From: Schauerella fraxinea
GTDB lineage: Bacteria; Pseudomonadota; Gammaproteobacteria; Burkholderiales; Burkholderiaceae_B
Direction: 5' to 3'
Length of the DNA stretch: 64,000 nucleotides
Assembly: GCA_030849965.1 (NCBI GenBank)
Contig: JAVDKL010000001.1
Coordinates: forward strand, 2,028,554-2,092,553
Within the stretch, counting starts at the first letter, position 1; every line of letters starts with the position of its first letter. The notes beneath the pieces were generated by a model, which worked only from the letters and a program-made list of their open reading frames with translations, did no database searches and was not told the origin of the DNA. Position numbers and translations under genes: made by a program. This document shows, one piece after another, positions 26,139 through 34,814 of the stretch.

Positions 26139-26357
26139 TCAGCAGCAGCCGATCCGCCCCTTGCCGCCATATCGCGCATCCTGCCGATTGCGGAAGAACT
26201 CCGCGTACGACATGGCGGGCAAGTCGGGGTGGTTCAGCTTCATGTGCGCCAGATAGCCGTCGTAATCGGGCACGCCCACCATGAGCCGCAGCGTTTGCCC
26301 CAAATAGCGGCCGGCGCGGCCGACCGAGTTGCCTGCATTCGCCAGATTCAACAACAT
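26139..26357 (-). CDS. YbdD/YjiX family protein
   Basis: A 72-aa protein with the family core [41 protein letters not shown] and C-terminal cysteines. YbdD/YjiX genes almost always follow cstA/btsT, as here (83 bp after cstA on the same strand), and are thought to assist the carbon-starvation transporter. An AGGAG ribosome site precedes the ATG. Confidence 0.94.
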   Translation of the reverse strand: MLLNLANAGNSVGRAGRYLGQTLRLMVGVPDYDGYLAHMKLNHPDLPAMSYAEFFRNRQDARYGGKGRIGCC

Positions 26358-26439
26358 GGTGTGCTCCTATTCAGTTCCACCGCGCGGTGCAGCGTGCATG
26401 AAGCCGCGCGTCTTACTGCGCGGTGTACCGCGATCGCGA

Positions 26440-28527
26440 TCAATGGCTGCTCGCGACCGCATTCTGCGGCAGCTTCTCGAACGGCATTTCCTTCACGGTG
26501 GGGCGGCTATCGCGGCGCGCTTGCAAGATCGTGCGCGCCCCGAAGAACACAATGCTCACGACCACCGCCATGAAGATCGCGCACAACCCGGCGTTCACAT
26601 AATCGTTGAACACCACGCGGCTCATCTGATCCAGACTCTTGGCCGGCGCCAGCACGCGGCCTTCCGCAATCGCGGCTTGATAGTTTCTGGCATGCGTGAG
26701 GAAGCTCACACGCGGATCGTCGTGGAACAGCTTCTGCCATCCCGCGGTGAGCGTGCACACCAGCAGCCACAACGTGGGCGCGATCGTGACCCAGGCGTAG
26801 CGGTCCTTCTTCATCTTGAAGAGCACCACGGTACCCAATGTGAGCGCAATGGCGGCCAACATCTGATTGGCGATACCGAACAACGGCCACAAGGTATTGA
26901 TGCCGCCCAACGGATCGACCACGCCTTGATAGAGGAAATAACCCCACGCCGCCACGCACAATGCCGTGGCGATCAGGTTGGCCGGCAATGAATCCGTTCG
27001 GCGCAAAGCAGGCGCGAATGTGCCCAGCAGATCCTGCAGCATGAAGCGGCCCGCGCGCGTACCGGCGTCAACAGCCGTCAGGATAAACAGCGCTTCGAAC
27101 AGAATGGCGAAGTGATACCAGAACGCCATCATGCCTTCGCCGCCGATCACCTGATGCAGGATGTAGGCCATGCCCACAGCCAATGTGGGTGCGCCGCCGG
27201 CGCGCGAGATGATGGTGCTCTCGCCCACGTCCTTCGCCGTTTGCACCAGTTGCTCCGGCGTGATGGCAAAGCCCCAGCTCGACACCACTTGCGCCACTTG
27301 CTCGGGCGTGGTGCCGATCACGGCAGCCGGGCTGTTCATCGCGTAGTAGATGCCCGGCTCGATCACGCACGCCGCCACCAGGGCCATCACGGCCACGAAC
27401 GATTCCATCAGCATGCCGCCGTAACCGATATAGCGGGCCTGGGTTTCGTTTTCGATCAACTTCGGCGTCGTGCCCGACGCGATCAAGGCATGAAAGCCCG
27501 ACACCGCGCCGCAAGCGATCGTGATGAAAAGGAACGGGAACAGATTGCCCGACCATACCGGGCCGGTGCCGTCGACGAAACGCGTGACCGCGGGCATCTT
27601 GAGCTCGGGCGCCACGAAAACGATACCTACTGCCAGGCCGATGATGGTGCCGATCTTCAGGAACGTCGACAGGTAATCGCGCGGCGCAAGCAGCAGCCAC
27701 ACCGGCAACACGGCGGCGATGAAACCGTAGATGATCAGGATCCACGTCAACCCGCGGCCATCGAAATCGAAGTACGGCGCAAGCGTGGCGCTCGCAGCCA
27801 CGTGCTGCCCGAAGATGATCGCGGCCATCAAGCCCACGAAACCGATCACCGACACTTCAAGAATCTTGCCCGGGCGGATACAGCGCAGGTACACGCCCAT
27901 GAACAACGCGATTGGAATCGTTGCCGCCACGGTGAACGTGCCCCACGGCGAATGCGTCAACGCCTTCACCACGATCAGCGCCAGCACGGCCAGGATGATG
28001 ACCATGATCATGAAGGCGCCGAAGAGCGCAATCACGCCCGGGATCACGCCGAGTTCGGCCTTGATCAGATCGCCGAGCGAACGGCCGTCGCGTCGGGTAG
28101 ACACGAACAACACGATGAAATCCTGCACGGCGCCGGCGAAGACCACACCCGCCAGAATCCACAAGAGCCCCGGCAGATAGCCCATCTGCGCCGCCAGCAC
28201 CGGCCCCACCAGCGGACCCGCGCCCGCAATGGCCGCGAAGTGATGGCCGAACAACACGTTCTTGTTGGTCGGCACGTAGTCCAGACCATCGTTATGCTTC
28301 CACGCTGGCGTCATGCGCGTGGCATCGAGACCCAACACTTTGTTTGCAATGAACCGGCTGTAGTAGCGGTAGGCAATCAGATACACACACACCGCCGCCA
28401 CGACGATCCAGAGTGCATTGATCGTCTCGCCGCGCGACAAGGCCACCGTGCCCAGCGCGAACGCCCCCACGACAGCCAGGCCCGCCCAGCCCAGATGACG
28501 GACGAATCCGTTTTGACTTGCTTGCAT
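26440..28527 (-). CDS. cstA: Carbon starvation protein CstA / pyruvate transporter
   Basis: A 695-aa polytopic membrane protein of the CstA/BtsT family with about 16-18 hydrophobic segments. The ATG at 28527 has GAGGAG at 6-base spacing, so it is chosen over the GTG 15 bases upstream. Recognisable segments include YYSRFIANKVLGLDATRMTPAWKHNDGLDYVPTNK, LFGHHFAAIAGAGPLVGPVLA and CGAVSGFHALIASGTTPK. Relatives import pyruvate (BtsT) or peptides and pyruvate (CstA). The divergent two-component system at 28768-30970 is the probable regulator. Confidence 0.95.
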   Translation of the reverse strand: MQASQNGFVRHLGWAGLAVVGAFALGTVALSRGETINALWIVVAAVCVYLIAYRYYSRFIANKVLGLDATRMTPAWKHNDGLDYVPTNKNVLFGHHFAAIAGAGPLVGPVLAAQMGYLPGLLWILAGVVFAGAVQDFIVLFVSTRRDGRSLGDLIKAELGVIPGVIALFGAFMIMVIILAVLALIVVKALTHSPWGTFTVAATIPIALFMGVYLRCIRPGKILEVSVIGFVGLMAAIIFGQHVAASATLAPYFDFDGRGLTWILIIYGFIAAVLPVWLLLAPRDYLSTFLKIGTIIGLAVGIVFVAPELKMPAVTRFVDGTGPVWSGNLFPFLFITIACGAVSGFHALIASGTTPKLIENETQARYIGYGGMLMESFVAVMALVAACVIEPGIYYAMNSPAAVIGTTPEQVAQVVSSWGFAITPEQLVQTAKDVGESTIISRAGGAPTLAVGMAYILHQVIGGEGMMAFWYHFAILFEALFILTAVDAGTRAGRFMLQDLLGTFAPALRRTDSLPANLIATALCVAAWGYFLYQGVVDPLGGINTLWPLFGIANQMLAAIALTLGTVVLFKMKKDRYAWVTIAPTLWLLVCTLTAGWQKLFHDDPRVSFLTHARNYQAAIAEGRVLAPAKSLDQMSRVVFNDYVNAGLCAIFMAVVVSIVFFGARTILQARRDSRPTVKEMPFEKLPQNAVASSH

Positions 28528-28630
28528 TACCGCTCCTCGCACTTTTTATCTTGGTCCCGAGCCGACGCGCAGGACGCGGTAGTATTTGGTCTGTCATGCC
28601 CCCGAACAAGCGCAGGATCACGTAAATCGC

Positions 28631-28658
28631 CTGCGTAGCACTACGTAGTGCAGCGCAG
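28631..28658. promoter_or_regulatory. Palindrome in cstA / sensor kinase divergent region
   Basis: The core GCACTACGTAGTGC (28638-28651) is a perfect 14-bp palindrome, flanked by CTGCG and CGCAG arms that also pair, giving a 28-bp near-perfect dyad with a 2-bp mismatch on each side. It lies 104 bp upstream of cstA and 110 bp upstream of the kinase start, a likely site for the NarL/LuxR-type regulator. Confidence 0.55.
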
Positions 28659-28767
28659 CAGAATTCACGCGCACGCCGTTAAACAAACGACCTATGCGAA
28701 TGCTCAACCTGCGACGGCCTCATCGCCCACAACGTGCTGCATCGCAAAATCCGGAACGCTGCCGTCG

Positions 28768-30186
28768 ATGAAACTTCGACTGAAAATCCTGCTGCTCGCT
28801 GTTGTGCCGTTGCTCATCGCCATGGCCGCACTGTCGTTCGCGGTGTATCAACAGGGCATCTCGCTGGTTCGCCAGGAAAAGCAGGTGGTGTCGTCGGCAT
28901 GGCTGCAAAGCAAGGAAGCCGAGCTGCGGCATTACGTGAAGCTCGGCTACAGCGCGATCAAGCCGCTGCTGGCCGATACCGACGTGGACGGTGCCCAGCA
29001 GCAAGCCCTCGATCTGCTGGGGCAGATGGAGTTTGACCGCGACGGTTATTTTTTCGTCTATGACCTGAACGGGCGCAGCCTGATGCACCCGCGCCAACCC
29101 GATCTGGTGGGCAAGGACCTGAGCGGGATGCGCGACGAACATGGCGACTTGGTCGTGCAACGGCTGCTCGCGGCCGCACGCGCCGCCGGCGCTGAAGGGC
29201 AAGTGATTCATTACCTGTGGCAAAAGCCCTCGGCGCAACGCGAAACCGAGAAGCTCGGCTACGTGATGGTCGTGCCCGAATGGAACTGGATGCTGGGCAC
29301 CGGCATCTACAACGACGACATCGAAGCCGCCCTGAACGACATCGATGCCGCGGCCCAGCAGAACATCCGCGGCATGCTGGCGTGGGTAGCGGGCATTGCC
29401 GCGATCAGCACCTTGCTCGTTGCGGGCAGCGGCCTGGCATTGAACATCAGCGACCACCGCCAATCGGATGCCAAGCTGCGCGTGCTTGCCCGTCAGGTCG
29501 TGCAGTCGCAAGAAGACGAGCGGGCGCGGCTCTCGCGCGAACTGCACGATGGCATCAGCCAGCATTTGGTGTCGACCAAGCTCGTGCTCGAAGCGGCGCA
29601 CGAACGGTTGCTGCGGCAGTCGCCCCGCCCCGACTCGGCCGCATCACCACCGGGCCGACCGCCCGTGGAAGACCTGCTGGCCAACGCGCTCGAACGCCTG
29701 CATGCCACCGTGGGCGAGGTGCGGCGCATCTCGCACAACCTGCGGCCGTCGCTGCTCGATGACCTGGGCCTGCCGACCGCGCTGGCGCAGCTGGCCCGAG
29801 AAATCACGGCCGCATCAGGCAGCGCCGGCGCACCGCTGCATTCAGACGTACACGTGCATGGCGAGGTCACGCCCTTGCCCGAATCGCACAACACGGCCCT
29901 CTTCCGGATCGCGCAGGAAGCGCTGACCAATGTGATTCGCCACGCCCGCGCGGCCCGCATCGACATGACGCTCACCTACGCGGCCGACTATGTGCGGCTC
30001 GACATCCAGGACGACGGTTGCGGCTTCGACTACGCCGATGTGCAACGCGATCCCGATCGCGGCATCGGGTTGCGCAATATGCGCGAACGCGTCGCTCCCC
30101 TGGGCGGCCGCATGACGCTGCAGACCGGCCTGCGCGGCACCGCCCTGTCCGCAAGCCTGCCCACCGCGGGCGCAGTCAACACATGA
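28768..30186 (+). CDS. Cache-domain sensor histidine kinase (NarL-type)
   Basis: A 472-aa kinase: TM1 (residues 5-27), a periplasmic single-Cache sensor (about 30-185, with YFFVYDLNGRSLMHPRQPDLVGKDL and PEWNWMLGTGIYNDD), TM2 about 205-225, a HisKA_3 dimerisation domain with the phosphorylated histidine in RELHDGISQHL, and HATPase ending IGLRNMRERVAPLGG. Cache sensors of this class often bind small carboxylates. Being divergent from cstA suggests it senses pyruvate or a similar acid. The frame extends upstream, but the ATG at 28768 starts the membrane segment. Confidence 0.92.
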   Translation: MKLRLKILLLAVVPLLIAMAALSFAVYQQGISLVRQEKQVVSSAWLQSKEAELRHYVKLGYSAIKPLLADTDVDGAQQQALDLLGQMEFDRDGYFFVYDLNGRSLMHPRQPDLVGKDLSGMRDEHGDLVVQRLLAAARAAGAEGQVIHYLWQKPSAQRETEKLGYVMVVPEWNWMLGTGIYNDDIEAALNDIDAAAQQNIRGMLAWVAGIAAISTLLVAGSGLALNISDHRQSDAKLRVLARQVVQSQEDERARLSRELHDGISQHLVSTKLVLEAAHERLLRQSPRPDSAASPPGRPPVEDLLANALERLHATVGEVRRISHNLRPSLLDDLGLPTALAQLAREITAASGSAGAPLHSDVHVHGEVTPLPESHNTALFRIAQEALTNVIRHARAARIDMTLTYAADYVRLDIQDDGCGFDYADVQRDPDRGIGLRNMRERVAPLGGRMTLQTGLRGTALSASLPTAGAVNT

Positions 30187-30251
30187 ACGGCATCGAGCCA
30201 TTGACGCCCTGCCTCCCAACAACGCCGCCCCTGCGATCACGCCATCCATGA
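30183..30251 (+). CDS. Possible 22-codon leader peptide between kinase and regulator
   Basis: ATG at 30183 overlaps the kinase stop (ATGA) and the frame MNGIEPLTPCLPTTPPLRSRHP stops at a TGA that overlaps the regulator ATG at 30248. The two overlaps would allow ribosomes to pass from kinase to regulator by termination-reinitiation. Ribosome sites are poor, and it may be an accident of a spacer; low confidence. Confidence 0.25.
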   Translation: MNGIEPLTPCLPTTPPLRSRHP

Positions 30252-30970
30252 CGTCACCCATAACGCCACCTATGACGCCCCCTATATCGCCCCATCCGGC
30301 ACCCCATACGGCGCCACCCACTGCGCCCCACGATACGCCGATACGCCTGATGCTGGTCGACGATCATCCGCTCGTACGCGATGGCTTGCGATTGCGGCTC
30401 GAGGTCGTGTCGCATATTGAAGTGATGGGCGAAGCCGATGACGGCGAGACGGCTGTGGCGCTTCTCCAGCAGCTCGATGCGGATCCGCAGGCGCACCTGC
30501 CGGATCTGATCCTGATGGATCTGAACATGCGCAAAATGAGCGGTTTGGCTTTGGCGACCCTGCTGCACGAGCGCTGGCCGCAGATCGCCGTGCTGGTCTT
30601 GTCGATGCATGACAACGTCGAGTACATGATGCAGGCCATGCGCGCCGGCGTGCGCGGCTATCTGCTGAAAGACGAACCCGCGCAGGAAATTCTCGTCGCG
30701 ATCGAACAGGTCATGGCGGGACGCAATCATCTCAGCCCCACGGTGGCCATGAAGCTGGCGCAGGCCAGTTTGCCCACCACCCTGCTCAGCCCGCGCGAGC
30801 GGGAAATCCTGCGACATGTGGCGGCCGGCAGCGCCAACAAGCAAATCGCGCAAACGCTCAATCTCTCGGTTCGCACGATCGAGACGCACCGGCAGAACAT
30901 CAAACGCAAACTCGGTATCGACGGCCAAGCCGAATTCGTCAAATATGCCGTCGAACATCGGGGCGTTTGA
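30248..30970 (+). CDS. LuxR/NarL family response regulator
   Basis: A 240-aa regulator with a Pro/Thr-rich N-terminal extension (residues 1-31) built from repeated TPP/APH units, then a receiver domain (D39-D40 pocket, phospho-acceptor in LILMDLNMRKMSG, K in LLKDEPA) and a LuxR HTH (LSPREREILRHVAAGSANKQIAQTLNLSVRTIETHRQNIKRKLG). The extension is unusual; translation may really begin near MLVDDHP, though no better ribosome site is seen. It is the partner of the upstream Cache kinase and probably controls cstA. Confidence 0.9.
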   Translation: MTSPITPPMTPPISPHPAPHTAPPTAPHDTPIRLMLVDDHPLVRDGLRLRLEVVSHIEVMGEADDGETAVALLQQLDADPQAHLPDLILMDLNMRKMSGLALATLLHERWPQIAVLVLSMHDNVEYMMQAMRAGVRGYLLKDEPAQEILVAIEQVMAGRNHLSPTVAMKLAQASLPTTLLSPREREILRHVAAGSANKQIAQTLNLSVRTIETHRQNIKRKLGIDGQAEFVKYAVEHRGV

Positions 30971-31067
30971 TACTGCGGGTAGATACGTATAGGAGGCGCG
31001 TCGCCTTTAGGGTTGAATCCATCTGGCATTCGGACACACCGGATCGATAACAAGATTGGAGACTTTC

Positions 31068-32057
31068 ATGACCCCCACGAACGTGTACGGTGCCGGTTTG
31101 CGCACTGTTTTGGCCGTCGCATTGATGGCCATCGGCAGCAGCAGCCTGGCCGCCGACTATCCCGATAAGCCGATTCGCCTGCTCGTGCCCTTCGCGGCCG
31201 GCGGCACAACCGATATCGTGGCGCGCGTTGTGGCCAACGGCCTGACCAAAGAACTCGGCCAAACCGTCGTGGTCGAAAACCGCGGTGGCGGTGGCGGCTT
31301 GATCGGCGCCGAAGCCCTCGCACGCTCGCCCGCCGACGGCTATACCTTGGGTATCGCCACGGTCAGCACCATGGCCACCGTGCCCGCCACCAATCCGAAA
31401 ACGTCTTACGACCCCATCAAGGATTTCACCCCCATCGTCAACCTGGTCAACGTGCCCAATGTGATGACGATCAATCCGGCGGTGCCCGCCAAGGACATGA
31501 AAGAGTTCATCGCCTTGCTGAAGGCCAACCCGGGCAAGTACAGCTATGCCTCGTCAGGCACGGGCGGCATTTCGCATCTGGACGGCGAATTGTTCAAGTC
31601 GATCACCAAGACCGACATGGTGCATGTGCCCTACCGCGGATCGGGCCCGGCACTGAACGACACGCTGGCCGGTCAGGTCAACGCGCAGTTCGACAACCTG
31701 CCGTCTTCCCTGCCGCACATCAAGGCGGGCAAGCTGCGCGCGTTGGCCGTGGCGTCGCCCAAACGGGTGGACGGTTTGCCGGATGTGCCCACGTTTGCCG
31801 AAGTCGGTTTGGCGGACGTCAACAATGTGGCGTGGTACGGCATCGTAGCCCCGGCCAATACGCCGCCCGCGGTGGTCAAGCGCATCCATGACGCCACTGT
31901 GGCCGCACTCAAGAACCCGGAAATCAGCGCGCGCCTGGTCGACGGCGGCTCCATTGTGGACGGCAATACGCCCGAGCAATTTTCCGCCCAGATCAAAAAA
32001 GAACTGGCCTTGCGCCAGCGCATTGCGAAAGAGCAAAACATCAAGCTCGTAGAATAG
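31068..32057 (+). CDS. Bug family (tripartite tricarboxylate) substrate-binding protein 1
   Basis: A 329-aa periplasmic receptor. The ATG at 31068 has GGAG at 7-base spacing. Signal peptide ends near SSLAAD, followed by the Bug start PDKPIRLLVPFAAGGTTDIVARVVA, the ligand loop and YSYASSGTGGISHLDGELFK. Bug proteins bind carboxylates, aromatic acids or amides. No TctA/TctB membrane genes are nearby, which is usual for the expanded orphan Bug receptors of Alcaligenaceae. The ligand is unknown. Confidence 0.93.
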   Translation: MTPTNVYGAGLRTVLAVALMAIGSSSLAADYPDKPIRLLVPFAAGGTTDIVARVVANGLTKELGQTVVVENRGGGGGLIGAEALARSPADGYTLGIATVSTMATVPATNPKTSYDPIKDFTPIVNLVNVPNVMTINPAVPAKDMKEFIALLKANPGKYSYASSGTGGISHLDGELFKSITKTDMVHVPYRGSGPALNDTLAGQVNAQFDNLPSSLPHIKAGKLRALAVASPKRVDGLPDVPTFAEVGLADVNNVAWYGIVAPANTPPAVVKRIHDATVAALKNPEISARLVDGGSIVDGNTPEQFSAQIKKELALRQRIAKEQNIKLVE

Positions 32058-32067
32058 GCATGATGCG

Positions 32068-32100
32068 GTGGCAGAGGCCGCAAAACGCAGCCTCTGCCAC
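32068..32100 (+). terminator. Hairpin downstream of Bug gene 1
   Basis: GTGGCAGAGGC (32068-32078) and GCCTCTGCCAC (32090-32100) pair perfectly over 11 bp around an 11-base loop, starting 11 bases after the stop codon. No U-tract follows, so termination may be partial or Rho-assisted. Confidence 0.5.
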
Positions 32101-32178
32101 GCGGCAGCGTCGTCTTTATCGTATCGGATCGCTACCGATGGGTTCGGCGCTTGCCGAATTTGCTTAGTTTTTCCTTCT

Positions 32179-32211
32179 TTGCCCGGCAAATCGTTGATTT
32201 TTGCCCGGCAA
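32179..32211. promoter_or_regulatory. Twin palindromes upstream of proQ
   Basis: TTGCCCGGCAA occurs at 32179-32189 and again at 32201-32211, exactly 22 bp apart. Each is an odd-centred inverted repeat (TTGCC-C-GGCAA), set in T-rich flanks about 105-135 bp upstream of the proQ ATG. This looks like a pair of operator sites on the same helical face. Confidence 0.5.
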
Positions 32212-32314
32212 CGCCAAAAAATAGCCGGGGATGGTTGGTTGGAAGCAACTGCTATCCCCCGCTCGCCCCGGATGACCATTAAACTCCGGGCTGACTTAAA
32301 TAAAAGTAGCTGAT

Positions 32315-33340
32315 ATGGGTTTCGAACAACTTGCCCCCCTCAAAGAGGCGTTTGCCAAGCAAGCGCTGGAAAAGGCCAAGGAGCAACCGCGCTCCGCCAA
32401 GCCTGCTCAAGAACAAGCGAAGGGGCAACCTCGCAGCGCCAAACCGGCGCACGATCCGTCCAAGTCGCGTCCCCGTGGACCCAAGCCCGGCAACACCGGC
32501 AACACCGGCAATGGCAGCAACGGTGGCAATGGTGCAAACGCCAACGCCCCCGCCAATGCGCATGCCGGCAAGCGCCCGTCGCGTCCGCCGCGCCCGGCTC
32601 AGCCGCCCGCCGATCCGGTGGTGCTGGCGATCGCGCGTCTGCAACGTCACTTCCCGGCCGCCTTCCCCAAGAAGCCTGCGCCCAAGTTGCCGTTGAAGCT
32701 GGGCATCCATGCCGATCTGCTGCAAGAGCAAAAGAAGCTGCAACTTGAAGAAAGCGAAATCACGCAGGCCATCGCAACGTGGTGCCAAGGCGCCCGTTAC
32801 TGGGCCTGCATGACCGAGAACGCCGCGCGCGTGGATCTTGCCGGCGCCCCCAGCGGCGTGGTGACCGCGCCCGAAGCAAACCGTGCTCGCCATCAAGCGC
32901 GCCGCCAACGCACGACTGCGAAGAAAGCTGAAAAAGCCGCGAACGTCGTACCGGCTGAAGGTGATGCCGCCGCCCTGGCGCTGGATCCGCAAGCCGCGCA
33001 AAGCGATGCGGGCACGCAAGCCGCAGCACCCGTGCAGCATGTGGACGCACCCGCGGTGGCCGATGTGACGGCGAACGCCGACGCAACACCCGCCATCGCC
33101 GCTGAATCGGATGCGCAGGCATCGTCTGCCGATGTGACGGCGACGGCCAAGAAGGCGCTGGAGACGGCAACGGAAACGGCGCCCGAGAAGACAACCGACA
33201 CGGCGACTGACAAGGCCACCGACAAAGCAACCGGCAAGGCAACCGAAGCGACATCGGGTAACGCAACCGAAGCGGCATCGGAAAAGGCTACGGAGGTGTC
33301 AGCCGCCCCCGCAGCCGAGGCCCCCAAGCAAACGTCGTAA
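32315..33340 (+). CDS. proQ: ProQ/FinO family RNA chaperone
   Basis: A 341-aa protein starting MGFEQLAPLKEAFAKQ. The FinO domain (about residues 100-200: VVLAIARLQRHFPAAFPKKPAPKLPLKLGIHADL ... WCQGARYWACM) binds structured RNAs and sRNAs. It is flanked by an N-terminal basic low-complexity region (KEQPRSAKPAQEQAKGQ, then Gly/Asn repeats) and a long Ala/Thr/Glu-rich tail with imperfect TDKATDKATGKAT units. Both tails are encoded by repetitive DNA and are likely to vary in length between strains. A strong bidirectional terminator follows. Confidence 0.92.
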   Translation: MGFEQLAPLKEAFAKQALEKAKEQPRSAKPAQEQAKGQPRSAKPAHDPSKSRPRGPKPGNTGNTGNGSNGGNGANANAPANAHAGKRPSRPPRPAQPPADPVVLAIARLQRHFPAAFPKKPAPKLPLKLGIHADLLQEQKKLQLEESEITQAIATWCQGARYWACMTENAARVDLAGAPSGVVTAPEANRARHQARRQRTTAKKAEKAANVVPAEGDAAALALDPQAAQSDAGTQAAAPVQHVDAPAVADVTANADATPAIAAESDAQASSADVTATAKKALETATETAPEKTTDTATDKATDKATGKATEATSGNATEAASEKATEVSAAPAAEAPKQTS

Positions 33341-33408
33341 GCTCGCAGCGCCCCCTGCCGCGCACCGCGCAGCAGGTTATCGGCGATGTTGAAAACCCGG
33401 CAGCATAC

Positions 33409-33453
33409 AAAACGCGCCGCATCGAGTCAGTCTCGCTGCGGCGCGTTTTTTTT
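33409..33453. terminator. Rho-independent terminator, bidirectional
   Basis: AAAACGCGCCGCA (33409-33421) pairs with TGCGGCGCGTTTT (33437-33449), loop 15 bases, followed by a run of T. Placed between proQ and the convergent MmgE/PrpD gene, it can end transcription from both sides. Confidence 0.9.
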
Positions 33454-34814
33454 CAAGCCATCACCGCTGCCACATCGTCCGTGGTTAGAAAGGCATCCCA
33501 GAGCCTGAGTGCCTCGGCTTCCGTCACGGTGCGAGCGGCATTGGCGAGAAACTTCGCCTGAATGCGTTGCTCGCTCGCGGGCCGTTCGAAGCTCCCCATG
33601 ACTTGTGCGACGTGCGCACGCAAGACCCGGCCGTCGGCCAACGTCGCTTCCAACACGGCACCGAATTTCTGCGGAAACCCGCTGTCGTCCCATGCCTCGG
33701 TGGTCACGCGCTTGGCCAGCATCAACGCCGCGTCGTTCAGCGGCGCCACCGTCATCGCGGGCACGTCGATCGGAATCCCGAGCAGTGCGCATGCCACCGT
33801 ATACGGCAAGCTGTACTTGGCTTCGTTATTGTCGCGCGGCTGTTGCTTGGCCGCCCAAGGCTCGGCGATCACCAATGCGGCACCAGGCGCCACACGGCAA
33901 TGGGCTGCAACGATAGGCGTGCCTGCGGCATGCTCGCGCAATTGCTCGGCCGCTTCAAGATAGGGGTGAATGTAGTGGCAGCACGGGTAAAACTTGAATG
34001 CGGCTTCGCGCAGTGCCCAACGCGTGCCGAGCTGATCGAGCGACGCATGCAGCCGCTCGCCCGCATCGGGATCGGCCGCATAGGCCGCGAACACGCCATA
34101 TTTGTCTTCAAGCACCGCAGCTGGCCCGGTCATGCCCGACGCTGCCAACGTGCTCGCCCAAATCGCGGCGTGCGCAGCCCAACCAGGATGCAGTGCTTTC
34201 ACGTTGGAGCCATTACTCAAGAACGCAAAGATGCCGCTTGCCTGACTGCCGGCAATGCCCGCCGCGTGCGTCATCGTCGCGATGGATTGCCCGCGCGCCT
34301 GCGCCGCCAGCAGCGTGGCCACGATCACGCCGCCTGCCGACGTCACTTGAAAGCCGCGCCGTTGAAACCCGCCTGGCGCCGCTTCGCCCAATCGCACGAG
34401 CAATTCCCACCCTGCGATGGTGAGCCGCACGGCATCGCTCAAGCGTAAGCCCTGCTCCTGTGCCATCGCGAGCACCGTCGGCACAATCACTGCGCTGCCG
34501 TGCACGATCGCGCCCATGTGGGTGTCGTCATACTCGAGCGAATGCATCGACGTGCCGTTGATCAACGCCGCCATTTCCGGCGGCGCATGATCGCCACATC
34601 CCAACACCGACGCCGGCCCCGCATGCGCAGACTGCCGACGCAATGCGCGCACCATGTCGCGATGAGCCGGCACCGCGGCTGCCGCCAACGCCACGCCTAC
34701 CGCGTCGGCCATATGCAGTCGCGCCAATCGCACCACATCGGGTGGCACGGCGCCGATATCGAGGTCGGCAATGAAAGACGCCATCCGCGCCGATGCACTC
34801 GTCGTGCGGCTCAT
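33453..34814 (-). CDS. MmgE/PrpD family protein 1
   Basis: A 453-aa protein of the 2-methylcitrate dehydratase/cis-aconitate decarboxylase/iminodisuccinate epimerase family. Recognisable are MADAVGVALAAAAVPAHRD near the N-terminus, LINGTSMHSLEYDDTHMGAIVHGSAVIVPTVLA and FKFYPCCHYIHPYLEAA. The start is the ATG at 34814, which overlaps the flavoprotein stop by 4 bases (ATGA). It is the last gene of the operon. Family members dehydrate, decarboxylate or epimerise polycarboxylates without a cofactor; the substrate here is unknown. Confidence 0.88.
   Translation of the reverse strand: MSRTTSASARMASFIADLDIGAVPPDVVRLARLHMADAVGVALAAAAVPAHRDMVRALRRQSAHAGPASVLGCGDHAPPEMAALINGTSMHSLEYDDTHMGAIVHGSAVIVPTVLAMAQEQGLRLSDAVRLTIAGWELLVRLGEAAPGGFQRRGFQVTSAGGVIVATLLAAQARGQSIATMTHAAGIAGSQASGIFAFLSNGSNVKALHPGWAAHAAIWASTLAASGMTGPAAVLEDKYGVFAAYAADPDAGERLHASLDQLGTRWALREAAFKFYPCCHYIHPYLEAAEQLREHAAGTPIVAAHCRVAPGAALVIAEPWAAKQQPRDNNEAKYSLPYTVACALLGIPIDVPAMTVAPLNDAALMLAKRVTTEAWDDSGFPQKFGAVLEATLADGRVLRAHVAQVMGSFERPASEQRIQAKFLANAARTVTEAEALRLWDAFLTTDDVAAVMA

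Noticed and set aside
27112-28638. 508-codon open frame on the plus strand across cstA
   Set aside because: It is antisense to cstA, His/Arg-rich with no recognisable domain, and arises from the high-GC codon bias of the real gene.
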